Made by a program: the position numbers and the translations under genes. Positions 22,062 to 34,900 of a stretch of 64,000 nt of DNA are shown here, piece after piece; position 1 is the first letter of the stretch, and the number at the start of each line of letters is the position of its first letter. The notes beneath the pieces are model-generated. The model had not been told where the DNA came from, searched no databases, and worked only from the letters and a program-made list of their open reading frames with translations. The DNA comes from Cerioporus squamosus (taxonomy: Eukaryota > Basidiomycota > Agaricomycetes > Polyporales > Polyporaceae): NCBI GenBank assembly GCA_022592435.1, contig JABYQS010000082.1, positions 1 to 64,000 of the forward strand, written 5' to 3'.

Positions 22062-24275
22062 ATGTCCCTCAATCTGTACAACATAGTCTGCAACCAGGAG
22101 ATTGTCTCCAACATAGCATCCTACGCATACTGGGGCCGGAACGTCCCAGACACGCCACTGGACCTTCGGATCGTCCTCGCGCTCGGGCTCTCCTGCAAGG
22201 CGTTCATCGGCCCGTGCCTGGACCAACTGTGGCGGCGGCAGCTCAACCTCTTCAATCTCTTCAAGACGCTGCCGGAAGACGCATGGGAGGTCTACGATGG
22301 CCCTTACGTTGGCCCGAACGGAGAGAGACAGAAGTGCATCGTGCGTTTGCCACAATTCATCTCTCCTTCATGTCGGCGCGGTAGACTGACCCTGACCTCT
22401 CGAATCTCGCCGCACGCGCCTACACAGAAAGCGAAACGGGTGATCATCCCGACTGACTGGGTGCTGTTTGACTACTACGCCCACAAGATACGCGAGCTCG
22501 GCTTCGACCCCCGCGCACCGTCGGGTGCGCCACAGTCAGTTGAGTCATGGCGCCCGACCGGCTTCCCACTGAACACGTTCATGGCGCTCTGCGTAGTCCG
22601 CCTCCCGCGTGAACTACTGCCGAACATCCGTCGCATTCGGTGGACGACGCACGAATACTTGGAGGACACGCATATCCATGTCTACATCTTCCAGAACCCG
22701 CCTCTCGTCAGTCTGTACATGGACTACAGCGACCTCAAGATGAAGATAGCGCCTCCGGATCCCGAGCCAGAACCTGAGCCCGAGGAAGAAGAGGGTAGTA
22801 ATGATGAAGAGGATGGCGAGGGAGAGGACGGCGAGGGCGAGCAGGAAGAAGGCGAAGCTACACCACAACCCGACCCAGCGCCGCTCCCTGCCGCGCCGCC
22901 ACCGCCGCCACCAGGCCCTCCCCCGCTTCCCTCGCCGCCTCCTCCACCTCCGTCCTTCGAGGAAGACACGTACCTCAAGTACACGCTGAAGGCGCTTCTC
23001 GAGGAATATCCGAACTTCCGGGACGTCGAGATCGTCGCGCCGCAGTTTCAGGGCTACCAGTGGGCAATCAAGGACTTCATCCGCGAGGTGAAGGACAAGA
23101 AGCTGCGCACCTTCGCGATTAACCTACAGAGCTGGGAGGATGACGACCTCGTTTGTCTCGCAGGGATCACGACCCTCCGCAAGACGCGCATCTTCCTGCG
23201 CGACACGGACTGCGCGTGGCTCCCCCAGGCGATGGAGACTGGGATCCCGTTCGTGAACGTGGTGGACTTGACCGTAGATGCGCCGAGCTTCGAGTTCTTC
23301 ACCGCCTTCTTCCTGCAATTCGACGGGAGCAGGCTCGAGAAGCTCGCGCTGAACGCGATCGACCGCCCGTCCGCCGAGGTACTGCACACCTGCCTGTCGA
23401 CCGTTGCGGCTTCGTGTTCCGTCGCGAACCTGCGCGCAGTCTCGCTCTCCGACAACGCGCCTCCGCCCAAAGCGGGCGCCGAGTCCGACGAATCGCCAGG
23501 CCCAGCAAGCACAGAGGTGCTCGCCCCGCTCACGACGTTCGTCCGCCTTCGCGTGTTCGCACTCGACCTCTCCGGGGCCTACGCGCTCGACAACGCCGGG
23601 CTCGCTACGCTCGTCTCCGCCTGGCCCGCGCTCGAACGGCTCACGCTCGGGGTTAAGCACGGTTGGGGCACACGCTCCGTCCTGACGTTCGCGGGCCTCG
23701 CGAAGGTTGTGGAGCTGTGTCCCCGGCTCGAGCAAGTGGCTCTCTCGATCGATGCGACGGTCGACGACCTCGGTACCGGTGCCAGTGCGAAGGCAACGAA
23801 CGCGATCGTCGGCACAGTGAATCTGCTGGACTCGTACGTCGTGGAAAACCCGGACGTCGGTGTGGCGATTGCGAAGAACTTGTCGGCGCTATTCACGGAC
23901 CTGCTGTATGTGCGGGCGTGGACGAAGCCTGAGCCCGAACCGGAGCCCGAAGGCGTGGAGATGAACGTCGAAGCCGGGGCTGGAGTTGCTAGTCAGCCCG
24001 TACCCCCGGGTGCGGGTGGCGAAGCGAACCCCCAGGCGATCCCGGATGGGGACGTGCAGATGGACGACGAGACGGCGGGACAGGGCCAACAACCTCAACA
24101 GGCTGAGGGTGGTGCCGGTGAAGAAGGTGGAGAACAAGCCCAGCCTGAGCCGGAGGAGGAGCCTGTTTGTATTGTCGAGTGGTTGGCCAGTCGGGAGTTC
24201 TGGCAGACGGTCGAGAAGCAGGTCGCGACGTTCGCGCTGTTGAGGGATATTGGGATTCCGATGGACTTGTCGTGA
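22062..24275 (+). CDS. F-box/LRR-like protein with acidic and poly-proline insert
   Basis: Looks like the large Agaricomycete class of F-box proteins that act as substrate adaptors of SCF ubiquitin ligases. The F-box-like start is LRIVLALGLSCKAFIGPCLDQLWRR in meaning (residues about 35-60), followed by leucine-rich segments (LEKLALNAI, NLRAVSLSDNA, LRVFALDLSGAYALDNAGLA). A Glu/Asp-rich run and a long Pro run interrupt the middle, and more Glu/Gln/Pro repeats sit near the end. An intron at 22341-22427 (GTGCGT...CTACACAG, 87 nt, 3n and stop-free) should be removed, giving 708 residues and joining QKCI to KAKR. Substrate unknown. Confidence 0.7.
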   Translation: MSLNLYNIVCNQEIVSNIASYAYWGRNVPDTPLDLRIVLALGLSCKAFIGPCLDQLWRRQLNLFNLFKTLPEDAWEVYDGPYVGPNGERQKCIVRLPQFISPSCRRGRLTLTSRISPHAPTQKAKRVIIPTDWVLFDYYAHKIRELGFDPRAPSGAPQSVESWRPTGFPLNTFMALCVVRLPRELLPNIRRIRWTTHEYLEDTHIHVYIFQNPPLVSLYMDYSDLKMKIAPPDPEPEPEPEEEEGSNDEEDGEGEDGEGEQEEGEATPQPDPAPLPAAPPPPPPGPPPLPSPPPPPPSFEEDTYLKYTLKALLEEYPNFRDVEIVAPQFQGYQWAIKDFIREVKDKKLRTFAINLQSWEDDDLVCLAGITTLRKTRIFLRDTDCAWLPQAMETGIPFVNVVDLTVDAPSFEFFTAFFLQFDGSRLEKLALNAIDRPSAEVLHTCLSTVAASCSVANLRAVSLSDNAPPPKAGAESDESPGPASTEVLAPLTTFVRLRVFALDLSGAYALDNAGLATLVSAWPALERLTLGVKHGWGTRSVLTFAGLAKVVELCPRLEQVALSIDATVDDLGTGASAKATNAIVGTVNLLDSYVVENPDVGVAIAKNLSALFTDLLYVRAWTKPEPEPEPEGVEMNVEAGAGVASQPVPPGAGGEANPQAIPDGDVQMDDETAGQGQQPQQAEGGAGEEGGEQAQPEPEEEPVCIVEWLASREFWQTVEKQVATFALLRDIGIPMDLS

Positions 24276-24575
24276 AGTCGGAATGTTCTCGCCAGCTGTA
24301 TGCATTGTGCTCTCTGTAGCTCTCTGTTGTCTCACTTTCCGTAAAGTCAGTCGTACTACCATTTCCGTCTGCTGGAATTGTGATATGCTCTAGTCTGTCG
24401 TTGTTGTCCGAGAAAGGCAAACCAAGCGCCGATGATGACGACATCGTAAGTAGTCGTCGCTGGTGCGGCTTGCTCCCCATCCAGGATCCTCCCAGCAACT
24501 AAGTACGACGAATAGGATATTTGTAACCGAACATGGCACCAGTACGTCTCACTTGCAGTCGCACAAAGTACCCAG
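24276..24575. other. Short intergenic region
   Basis: 3' flank of the F-box gene and leader of CMC4. An ATG at 24533 followed by GTACGT may belong to a 5'-UTR intron. No other feature seen. Confidence 0.35.
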
Positions 24576-24898
24576 ATGCTCAACTTGCTGAAAACACTGC
24601 AGAAGAACGCAGAGCCCCCATGCCAGGCAGAAGGTCTGCGCCGCCGTCCCCTCCAATACCTCGGCGGGACATGCTGACCGTCTTCATCGGGTCTCTCCAC
24701 ACAGCCTGCGCCTTGCAGACATGTCTCAACAAGAACACATACAGCCCGGAGAAGTGCGACGAGCACATGCGCAAGCTCTACCGGTGCTGCTGGCAGATGT
24801 ACCAGCAGACGGAGGGCAAAGGCGAGTCGACGGCGTGCCCGATGCAGAACGTCGTGCGGAGGTGGCTCAAGAATCATGGGGAGGATGTCTCATCATAG
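24576..24898 (+). CDS. CMC4: CMC4, twin CX9C mitochondrial protein
   Basis: Small intermembrane-space protein of the twin-CX9C class, linked in yeast to respiratory complex biogenesis and oxidised by Mia40. Exons 24576-24633 and 24705-24898, 83 residues. The intron splits CQAEA/CALQTC; the donor is weak (GTCTGC) but the acceptor (CACACAG) and frame fit. Cys order: PCQAEACALQTC, then EKCDEHMRKLYRCC, then STACPMQNVVRRWLKNHG, the typical CMC4 ending. I chose the start at 24576 because MLNLLKTLQKNAEPP leads straight into the first Cys. Length matches the family. Confidence 0.85.
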
Positions 24899-25204
24899 TG
24901 GCACCAGCTCTAGGCGGCCGATGTTATCTATGTACGCCGGGACTAGTACTGCTCACTGCGACTCACGCGTCTTGTCAATTGCCAGTGACACTCACTCGCG
25001 CACGCGCAGGACCAGGGGCGGGACACGACACCGATGACATTTCGAGTAAGCGACTAACGAGAAACCGACACGCCAGTCAGGTGGCGGCGGACGCGCGACG
25101 ACAGGCTGTTGAGAACCTACGCGACTCTATCTAAGACCACAAGGAACCGAGTCTGAGAGCTCCCGAACACCCCTTCTTCTTCCTCAAGCACCTCAAGACA
25201 ACGT
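24899..25204. other. Convergent 3' region
   Basis: Between CMC4 (plus) and INO1 (minus). Nothing else seen. Confidence 0.4.
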
Positions 25205-26998
25205 CTACCAAATGCGCGTCTCGAGGAGCAAGTCGGAACTGCCCTCGAGGCCTATGCAGGCCTTGAGGAACGCCTCGAGCGCGTTGCGCTGGCGGTTGAG
25301 CGAGTTGACGACGTCCGTGCCGGGCTTGACGAGCGGCGCCTTGAGCATGTACGAGAGCAAGGAGAGGATCGGGTAGAGCGGCTTGAACTCCTTGTCCGCC
25401 GACGCGTCGCGGTACTTGACGCGCGTCAGGAGCTCCGTGAGGATCGTCAGGTCGAGGATGAGCGGCGTCGCGAGCAGCGAGTCCTGCACGGCGCAACAAC
25501 ATGATGTCAGTCAGCTATCGATGCAAACGCAGAGAAAAAGGAAGAACGCACCTCGCACTCGTTGAAGATGTTGATCGTCGAGCGACCGCCGCAGAAGATC
25601 TCCGAGTAGTACTCGTCGATCGCGCGCTTCGAGTCGCCGACGGCGGGCACGTACTTGATGACGACGATGTGGTCCGGATGCTCGCCCTTGGCGTCCTTGG
25701 AGCCCGCGGGCGCGCCGGGCTGGGCCGGCTTGAAGAGAAGGGCGTTGGCGTTGACCATGTCGTCGACGACGGAGCTCTTCGAGATCTCCTTCGACTTGAA
25801 CTGCGGCTCCGCGGACAGGTTGTGCCCGTCGTTGTTCCCGAGGTGGTTGTACGACGCAATCGAGAGCGGCTTGATGCCCGCGTTGACGAGGAACTCGGCG
25901 AACACGGACTTGAGCTTCGTCTGCCCCGACTTGAGGTCGTCGCCGCCGATGAACGACTGCAGGCGCTCCGCGAGCTCGATGACTCCGGGCACGAACGTGT
26001 TCTGCGGCGCGCCATTGACGAACGGCTCGCCCTCGAGGATCGCGGCGACGGCGAAGAGCGTGGAGGGCGACACCTCGGAGTGCGACGCCTTGATGGCCGC
26101 GAGCAGGTTGTCCGCGGTGTCGTTCACGCCGGGGATGATGTCGCTGTAGCGCTCCGTGTTCGCGGTCCAGAAGATAACGGCGCGGTCAAGACCGTGCTGC
26201 TCCTTGAAGCGGCGGATGTCCGCGCGGATGTGCTCGAGGTGCGCCTGCTTGTCCGTGCCGGGGATGACATTGTCCGCCCGCGCCTCCTGGTTCGCGGCGA
26301 TGAAGTCGGGGTAGTAGATCGAGGGGAGCGGGGAGCCAAGCTCAGCCATGTACGGCATCACCTGGCGCTGGAGGTCCCAGTCGAGGACCTGCGCACGCTT
26401 CATGGCCTCGTCCATGCGGGCGCCCGAGATGTCCCAGCCACCGAGGACGAGGTCGTTGGGGTGCACCATGGGGAGGACGTCCGAGACGGGCACGTAGACA
26501 TCCTTGCCGGTCGCGGGGTCCACACCGATGCTGACGGTGGACGCACGGAGGAGCGAGCCGATGTAGTTCGGCTGCTGGACGCCCGACTTGGTGCGCCAGA
26601 TGATGTTGTGGCGGTTGGCCAGGATCGTCGCGGACAGCGTCGAACCGTTGTTTCCGCCCCATCCGACCATCATTAGTCTGTGCGCGCGCAAGGGAAGTTA
26701 GCAGGAGGACCTCGCGCGACGATCACGTGAGGGCGACTTACCCAGTCTTCGCGACCTTGCGCGCCGTCTGGAACTCGAACGGCTTGGCGGTGGGGGTAAC
26801 GATGTACTGGCCCTCGACGATCGCGACTTCGGCGCCGCGGTTGGTGAACTTGGAGGTGATGTAGTCATTGGTGTAGGAGGTCTGCTCGGACTGGACGACG
26901 ATAGGGCTCGTCCGGCGAACGGCAGTGGGGTGGACAGGGAGAACGGACTCCAGCTGGGAGTTGGGAGTGTTCGCGCCGGTTCCGTTGGTGGAAGACAT
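25205..26998 (-). CDS. INO1: Inositol-3-phosphate synthase
   Basis: Converts glucose-6-phosphate to inositol-3-phosphate with NAD, the first step of inositol and phosphatidylinositol synthesis, in the cytosol. Exons 26998-26742, 26677-25552 and 25483-25205, 553 residues, the usual length. Diagnostic segments: the nucleotide-binding [28 protein letters not shown], the central [30 protein letters not shown] with the catalytic lysines, and the C-terminal [17 protein letters not shown]. Introns of 64 and 68 nt have clean GTAAGT and GTGCGT donors. A TATAAG box is found upstream. The long plus-strand open frame opposite exon 2 is a codon-bias shadow. Confidence 0.97.
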
Positions 26999-27190
26999 GG
27001 TGTAGATATGAAGAGTTGTTGACGAGTGCGCGAAGGGGAATTTAGTGGAATATTACGCCGTCGCCGCAGGTGTGCTTAGAACCGCGGTGGAGGTTGTGAG
27101 AGCTGCAGAGCTGGTTCGAGTACATGCAACAGGGGTGTAGCAAGTGTCTGGAAGACGGGGGATAGGGAGACAAGGGGGAGGATGGAAGGT

Positions 27191-27198
27191 CTTATATA
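27191..27198 (-). promoter_or_regulatory. TATA box of INO1
   Basis: Minus strand reads GGTATATAAG about 195 bp upstream of the INO1 start, a plausible core promoter with a leader of some 160 nt. Confidence 0.5.
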
Positions 27199-28377
27199 CC
27201 CGGGCCTGGGGGTAGCTCGCAACGTGGGATGAAGATTTACCCGAAAGACGTGCTAAGCGCGTCGGCAGTCGCACCTCCTCCGCCCGTCTCTGCCCCGGGC
27301 CCGTCCATTTCTGGAATCTTTGACCGTGGTTTTGTTCTGCGGCACTCCGTCAATCGCGCAACAGACATAGTGAGTACAAGCAAACACATTGAAGTAGTAG
27401 CTGAGAGCGTCCAGGAGCAGATATCTGAGGGAGGTTTATCCCGTTAGATGTCGGTCCCTAATCGATTAGAGTCCTCCAGTAGATTGCTAGAACTGATAAA
27501 CAGGACGATCGCAAGGCTCGGAATGATCGTCCCCGCACGAATCGTTCGACACGCGGCATTTCTCCCCAATTCCTGCGTTGCTAAGACGAATGGAGGCCCG
27601 AGGGGGACCCGGGCAGCCCGTATGTCCGCGATGTGTCACAACGGCCGCGTTAGCACTCTCGGCGGCTTTGAGATCGGTGGCGGAACTGCGAGAACCTCGC
27701 CCTCGGAAGTTGTCGTTTACTCTCCAGCACTTCGGCTGTAGGACACAATACGGAGACGTGTACGGGCACATCGAGGGTGCCTTCGCCGTCAGCCATCGGG
27801 GCACGTCTTGTTTTGCGCCTAGCCGACGCGCCATAGATCTTGGCTTAACCATCCCTGCACCGGGACTTCCTCGGCATGACTGCGAGATGTGGAAATTACC
27901 CGCATTTGCACACGAAATGCAGCAGGCTTTACGTCGCACGGTCGCACCTGGAGATGTCTGCCCCGACGAGACCCAGGAACGCGTACGGAGGCATCATAAC
28001 GTGGAGGACGCATTCCACCGGACGACATGTGCACGTAAACGCGAACTTCCTGGGTTCCCTCAGGGAGCTCTCGCACGCCGCGGAACACGAGTCGAGATAG
28101 CACGCGATCAGAAAGTAGTTCGAGGGACACTTCGACTTCCCCAACGAACCAGAACGAACCCTAGATTGTCTATGGTGTGGCCGCGAGGACAGCCTCGAGG
28201 ACAGCCGCACCCGGGTACTTCACATCGAAGATGCACATGGCAGCATCTGAGTGCAAAAGCCGAGAGATGCGCGTTCTGGGGTTTGTTCTTCGTACCTCAT
28301 CAAAAGGTTCCAAGCACACGAGTGGTTTCGCGGGAGCTGCACCAATCACGACGGTGGCGCATATAATGACCGAAGGT

Positions 28378-28660
28378 GACGGCAATTGAGGTTTCAGGCC
28401 CATTGTTGTCTGAGTCTGCTGAATGCGAGCTCGAGGGCGTGTTGGACAGCGTCGGCGGGGACATTGGGGTTAGCGACATGGAGGTTGTGAAGCAAGTGGG
28501 CGGACGTCTGAATCGGGCGCCTTCTGCATCGAGCCCATACATGTTGTCGTCGTCTGCAACCTCTTCGATCTTCGGGATCAGCAAGACGTCTAGCCAGATA
28601 CGAGACTGCATATGACGGGAAAGAGGAAGACAATAATAAAACACTGGTATAAAGTAACAC
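28378..28660 (-). pseudogene. Possible gene remnant
   Basis: Two overlapping minus-strand frames look coding in turn. Upstream reads SRIWLDVLLIPKIEEV, DNMYGLDAEGARF. Downstream, in another frame, reads HVANPNVPADAVQHALELAF and ends SRLRQQWA before a stop at 28381. Codons are G/C-ending like true exons here. No splice pair joins them cleanly, so a frameshifted relic is likely. Parent family not recognised. Confidence 0.3.
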
Positions 28661-28990
28661 ACATGACGCCACTCTGTCTCACCCTAGGTATAGGCTAGAT
28701 CTGACATGCGGCACCGGAAACTAGAGATTGTCGGAAGAAGGATGCAGAGGAGGGGGTGAGGGCGAGGATGATGAGGAGCGAGGACCATAGCTAGCAGAAA
28801 GATAGGATTAATACCGCGCAGCCGGAGTGAGTCGGCGATATGCTACCTGCGTATGCGAATGCGTGCGGTGAATATGGTGAGATGTTAGGGTGAGCGAGAG
28901 CATGCAAGCATGCGCGTGTGGCATGGCATGGGGACGAGAGATAGCAAAACTGTGTCAAGGCGGACGACGAGAGTTCGGATAGAAGGGGGA

Positions 28991-31900
28991 CTATGGGATG
29001 CTGAACGACAAGGAAGCGGGGCTGCCCAAGTTGATGCTGAGCACTGGCGGCTCCGACGGCAGCTTCGGCGGGAGCATGTCGACCGAATCGAAGATCTCTT
29101 CGTCTTCCTCGTCCTCTTCCGGTATCGGCTCGTCGAACTCAACCTCGTCGTGCTCCTGATCCAGCTCTGCTTCGTGCTCATGTTCGCCCTCGTTGTCGAA
29201 GATGACGTGGTACTGTGCGCAATCAGTCTTAGCGAGGGCTATCCAAAAGGGGACGAGCCGGGCAGGGTGTACGTACATGTGCGATGAGCATCTTCGTCGC
29301 CCGGTGGCCCGCCGCCATGTTGCTGAAGAACGCCCCGACGTCGCTGTTGTTCGAGCGCAGCAAGTTGGGAGAGAACACCGTCGACAGAGAGTCGACCGTC
29401 ATCTGGTTGCTGTCCTCATAGTCGGTCACCCTGCAAAGCAGCCATGCAAGTCAGTCAGGCCGCGTATTTATGCCCAAGACGTCAACGTACTTCTCAAGAT
29501 GCTCGATGATCCGCTTCAGGAGATCAAAGTTCGCTGAGGGCAGGCCATGCACGACCTCCCGCACGTTCGCCACCTTCGTCTGCAGATCCACGTCGTCCCG
29601 ACCTGCGACAGTGGCCACAGTATCAGCGTTCAGTAGCCCACTAACGCACACAGGCACACGAAACCGCAAGGTACGTACCAGCTGCACTCAGTATCGCCGC
29701 GTAGATCTCTGATGGGAACAGCCCGCCGGGCAGCACGCGGAACCACGACTTGATCAGGTCGCACACAGCGTGTATGTCTGTGCATTCCGATATCGGCCAT
29801 TCGCCTGTGTGAAGGCTTGGTCAGCGACAAGGGCGACTTGGAGACGATGGATATGCGGACTCACCCCTGTTGAGGGCGTCCCTCAAGGCGTTAACCTCCG
29901 AGTGTGCGCCCGCAATGCGGTCTATGTGCAGGGTCAAGACGACGCCACCAACCGAGGCACAACAGGAACAACGCACAAATGCCCACTTCCGCCAAGCCAC
30001 GCTGCTCGACCTCGTTGATCAGCCTCTCGAGAACCGAAGGGACGGTACCTGGCGGCACCTCGCCGTCGACGGCTTCACGCTGCAGCAGGAAGTCCAAGTC
30101 GACGCCGAACACTGTGAACGCCATCATCATGGTGTCAGTACCTCGTTCCAAAGCAAGTGACAGAAAAGAACAAGTAGCAAGAAGCAACGCGTGAGAGGGG
30201 CAGACGTAGCACGTACCCGCCACAGGGTCGCGTGTCGCCACGGCCGGCTTCGCGAGCAGGTCGTCCGACATCTGCATCTTGACGTTCTGCCCGAGGTACG
30301 TCAGCCGCCGCTTCGCCGTCATCTTCGCCACGCGCTCGATCGTCTCGATCCACTTGCGCATCTCCTGCTTGCTCGCGGCCTGCAGCAGGTAGTGCCCGCC
30401 GTCCTCCGCGTCGAGCTGGAACACAAACGAGCGCTCGTTGTTGATGAACGCTGCAACGCGCGCGCCGGCCACGCTCACCACGAGCGACGGCTTGCCCGAC
30501 GGCAGGAAGTCCAGCTCCGCAGGGGTGCGCTTTACCCCCGGGCTCCCCGACATCGTGTCCAACATAAATGCGCTGGAGATAGGCCGCATGATCTGGAAGA
30601 ACGCGGACGACATGCTCTTCTTGTTCCGGTGCGCCTTTGGCATGACGGGGTTCGGCCGCCGCTGGTTCATCGCACGGTTCAGCTGCTCCTCCCGTCGGTC
30701 GTGCCGCTGCTGCTCCTGCCGTTTCTCCTTGCTCAGACGGTCGCGCCAGAGCCTATCGCGCCGGTTCTTCTCTTGCTGCTGCGCGACCAGGAGTTGGAAG
30801 GGCCGTTGTCCGCGCTTGTTGGTCGACATGCCTAGTTGGTTGGCTTCGCGGTGAGCCTCTTCTCGTATCGCCCTCATGTCGAAGTAGACGGCGCTGAGCT
30901 CCCTTTCCATGTTGTTCAGCCGCTCGAACTCCCGGCGGTCGGCCTCGCGTCGGCGCTGGCGCCGACTCAGCGTGCCCGTCGCATTTGCGAGCAGGGTGTG
31001 TAGGGATCTAGGGCTCAAGTTCAGCAAAGTGGTCAAGTGAACTGTTTGAATAGACGTACCTCCGCTTCTCGAAGTTGACAACGATGATTCTCTCCTCTGA
31101 AGGCGACTCAAGCACGTCAGGCAAGCTGATAATTTCCAGGATCTTCTCCATCAACCAGCCAATATCCGCCGTGAGCGTTCCTCTCGTCGACAGATTCGTG
31201 ACCACCGGTCTCGACAGGTACGCGGCGAGCGTATCGCAGCCAGTGCCCCGCGCCATGGCGACGCCCATCCACGCCCGCTGGAACGTCCGGCTCTCCACGC
31301 TCAACACGGCGGAGGTCAAGATTGCCTCGACGAAAGACCGGACGCAGGGCCGCTCGGAAAGAGGAACATCCGTGTTCTCTCCGTCAATGTTCCGCAGGCG
31401 GGCGACCTCTATCGCCCTGAGCATGAGCTCCATGCGGTGCTGCCGTGCCTGGATGCCTATCCGGAGAGCGACGAGCTTCGCGATGAGCCATTTGCGCAGG
31501 ATCCCGAAGGCACGGATGCAGCTGCGGACAGCGGGCGGGAGAAGACGGTAGAGCGTGTCTTGCGTCAGCTCTGAGATGAGCGGTGATGGCTCGACCTCGA
31601 GCACGTAGGAGCTCATTGACTGGATTTCGACCTCGTCGGCGATAGAACTTGGGTCGCGACTCAGGAACCAGCCTGTGCGATCGGCTGATTGCAGTTCGAA
31701 GAGTTCCGCAGTCGTGAACAGGTCCTATAAGTGGGAATTCACAACTGTCAGTGCGCACAACTGGGATCCGTGAGAGGTTGAAACGTACCTCTTGTGTCAT
31801 GTTCCGGAATGTCGCGGATGCCATTGAATTGAGGTTGTTAACAAGCTCCTCCGGATCAAGGTGGTCAAAATCGGGCAGCTCGATGGAATAATTGCCGGCA

Positions 31901-34900
31901 CTCAGAGCATCGTTGACAGGTTCAGGCGCGGACGCTGGGCGAGGAATGGGCCGCATTGTCTGAGAGCGGAACGACATGAGCAGGGTCTTCCGTGTCACTT
32001 CCAGCGCCCTCAGAGCCTGCCCTGCGTCCGATTCGGGCTCGGAGATAGTCTCCAGCAGCTTCTGCTCGGTTGGTTGCGTCAGGAACCTCAGGAGAGCTTC
32101 GTACAGGGCAGCATCGTCAAGCGCATCCTGGGCGCCGCCTCCTTGAGTGATCCACTCTCCCAACGTCTCCAAGACCTCGAGCCGCAACCGCACGACGTGA
32201 GAGATCTCCTCCGGCGTCAGGGTACTACCTGGCTGATGAGCGCCAACGTAGCGTTTCCGCAGGAGCTGGTAACCAGTGTGTCAGCTATTCAGATTCAAAC
32301 GTAAGCTGAGAACAAAATGACGTACCTCGAATAGGACCTCTGGCTTCACAAAGCTGCGATAGACATTCCACCAGACGTGCGAGAAGTCTTCCATGTCCAC
32401 CCGCACCTCCCTCGTCTTCCTGTCCGTCAGCGGGATTTCCCCGTTATCATCGGCCACTGACACGGACACGCCTTGGAGCCCATGCACCAGTACATCAACG
32501 AGGCGGTCCAGGGTGCCAGCCTGTACTACCACACGCAGCGGTCTTTCCGACGTCACCTCCGACGCGACAAAGCTTGTTCTCCGCGACATCGACGGCAGCG
32601 AGTTCCGACGCGCCAGGCTGGACTTACGTTCGGCGGTTCCGTGGCCATGCGAGGAGCCTGGCGTCACACGGATGGATGGCTGCCGGCTGAACATCTTCTC
32701 TACCGCAGGTGAGTCCGCGGCTGATCGACTCGGGGGACGTGACGGTGCACGGGAGGCCGGTCGGGACCCGGAGACGGTGTCTCCCCCAGGCTGCACTAAC
32801 AACAACAGCTCGCCATCGAATACAGGGATGAGGGTGCCACCGAGGTCAAGCCCCCCTAGCTTCGGGCGTTCTCCACGGATGGTCTTGTCGCCGTCAGGCT
32901 GCAGGCGAAGGTCGCGGATGTCCGGTAGGTTGAGGGAAGCATTGCTCTCGAGTCTGCCGCGAGCGATCTGCTGACGGTTAACGAAGCTCACAGCCGGGAG
33001 CGGCTCGGGGAACAATAGCGCCGCCAGGGGATGCACCGTACACTGCTGAGACAGCCGGGACCAAAAGTAGGGCTCAAATAAGCCTCTTCGCCGCGGTTCG
33101 GCCGCGAGCGAGAGTGACATGAACTGGTCGACCCTATTCAAACCGTGAGATCGCGCAGTCACCGCAGGAGGACGTGGCGGTGCGTTGACATACCTCAAGA
33201 ACTTGGCTGCGATCCCCCGAGTCTCAGCGTCCACCGACAGGTTGTTCCAGTGCCGCAGCAAAATATCCACCCGTGGATCGGGCGGTGTGCTCTCCGCCTG
33301 CGTCTGTCCGTGGGTCCTACATAACGCAAACGTAGTCCGTAGCCCGTCAAACTTCGCGCGTGCCGCGCGCAAGCACGCAACCGCCCACTCCTCCGCTTCC
33401 CCGCCCCGTGCCTTCTCGAGAGCTTCGCGGATGTCGCGCTCGGCGTCGCCGGCCCACGGGAAGGCTAGCGGCGCCGTGGGAGTCGGTTGGTCGCCCCGCA
33501 CGAGGATCTGTACCCAGCATTGCACGGCGGACAGCGCCTCCGGATCTACTCGCTTCCATACCTTGTCCAGCCGGGCGATGGGGCGTGAGCACAATGCGGC
33601 CATGATCGCTCGCCACGAGCACTCGTCCCCGGCACGGCGTGCGAGCTCTCCAACACGGGCCCACGCAGAGATGACCTCCGAGCGAGAATGGGAACGCGGG
33701 GCGTGGACGCTTCGGCCATCGTTCGAGGGCATGTGCACGGTGTTTGCGGGTTCGGGTACGAGCACCTGTATCAGGACCAGGCGGGTCAACCAATGCGGTC
33801 GTTGGTCGTTTCCGAGGAACGGCAGAAGCGTGTGTGCAAGGGATGCAGACGTCGAAGTCGAAGTAGCCTCGCTGGGGTCCTGTGGACCGGAAACGAGCAC
33901 ATACTCCGCCGTGAAATCGTCGGGAACCTTCTGCAGTGCGCCTTTCTGGCACGCAGCGAACGAGCGTGCGATAAGAGCCGGGTCGAGGGACAGTAGAACA
34001 TCCCGCGAGAGGCCTTCCTCTTCGAGGGCGTTCCTGAGGGCATCGGGGCTGAACGAGAGGCGGTTCTCTGGACCACCTGTCCCGCCAAGGGCTTCGATAA
34101 TAGACTCCATTCTGCTGTCACTCGCACCTGGTCGGGGAGAGGCACCGGCTATATTGGGAGAGACGTCCTCGGAGCCGAGACCGGTAGGAACATGGTGCGA
34201 TGGAGTGGGTGTCGTCTGCGACGAGGATGGCAGCGGGGCCGCCGCTTTCGTATGCACGGGGGAAAAGTTCGGGGAGATGTCTTTACACCAGGAGTCCCAA
34301 GACTCCTGGCTCGCGGGTGATCCGTGGTAGTCGAGATATACCCCCGCAAGCCACTCGACCCTCTTGACCTCTTCTTCACGCACGTCGTCCGCTGCGCAGT
34401 TCACCAGGTTCGACGCACTCCTGTGGAACTCAGTCTCGAACGCGGATTTACCCATCAGCAACGGCAGGCTGAACACCACGGCGGCAGCGAACTCGCGCCA
34501 CTCTGGCTTGTATCGCGGCGCGCTCGACGTGCTGTCTTCTGGGGGATCCGTCTGGGTTACAGCAAACGTCGTCGCAAAGACGGCCTCGTGCACAAGAGCC
34601 TCTGTCGTCCCCTTCTCCACGCCCTCGTTACCCAGCACAAGGGACGGGTGAGTTCCACGCCCCCAGTACGCTCGTCGTCTGCGCATCTCCTCTCGCTCCT
34701 TGCCCTTGCCGCCACGGCCGCCCATGTCCATCTCCGCGTCGTGAATGTCCACGCCAAGGTCCGGATCACCAGTCCCGTCCTCAAGCACCGCCACGAGCTC
34801 TGTGGGGAACAGCTCGCGTATGCCCGCACTGCGGTCGCTGGGTGGCTTGTAGAAGTACAGCTTCGAGCCCTTCAGCACGAGCTTGAACGGCTTCCAGCCT

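Larger units (their letters stand above)
26999..28990. other. Two-kilobase region without a supported complete gene
   Basis: INO1 promoter on the left and 3' flank of the RasGEF-RhoGAP gene on the right. A plus-strand open frame of 262 codons (27578-28366) and several minus-strand frames overlap without any domain. Coding-looking minus-strand pieces near 28378-28660 are listed separately. Confidence 0.4.

Noticed and set aside
25501..26676. Plus-strand open frame of 391 codons opposite INO1
   Set aside because: Shadow of G/C-ending codons; Arg/Asp/Glu/Val string without domain, while the other strand is clearly INO1.
27578..28366. Plus-strand open frame of 262 codons
   Set aside because: No domain, overlaps several equally open minus-strand frames, poor codon pattern.
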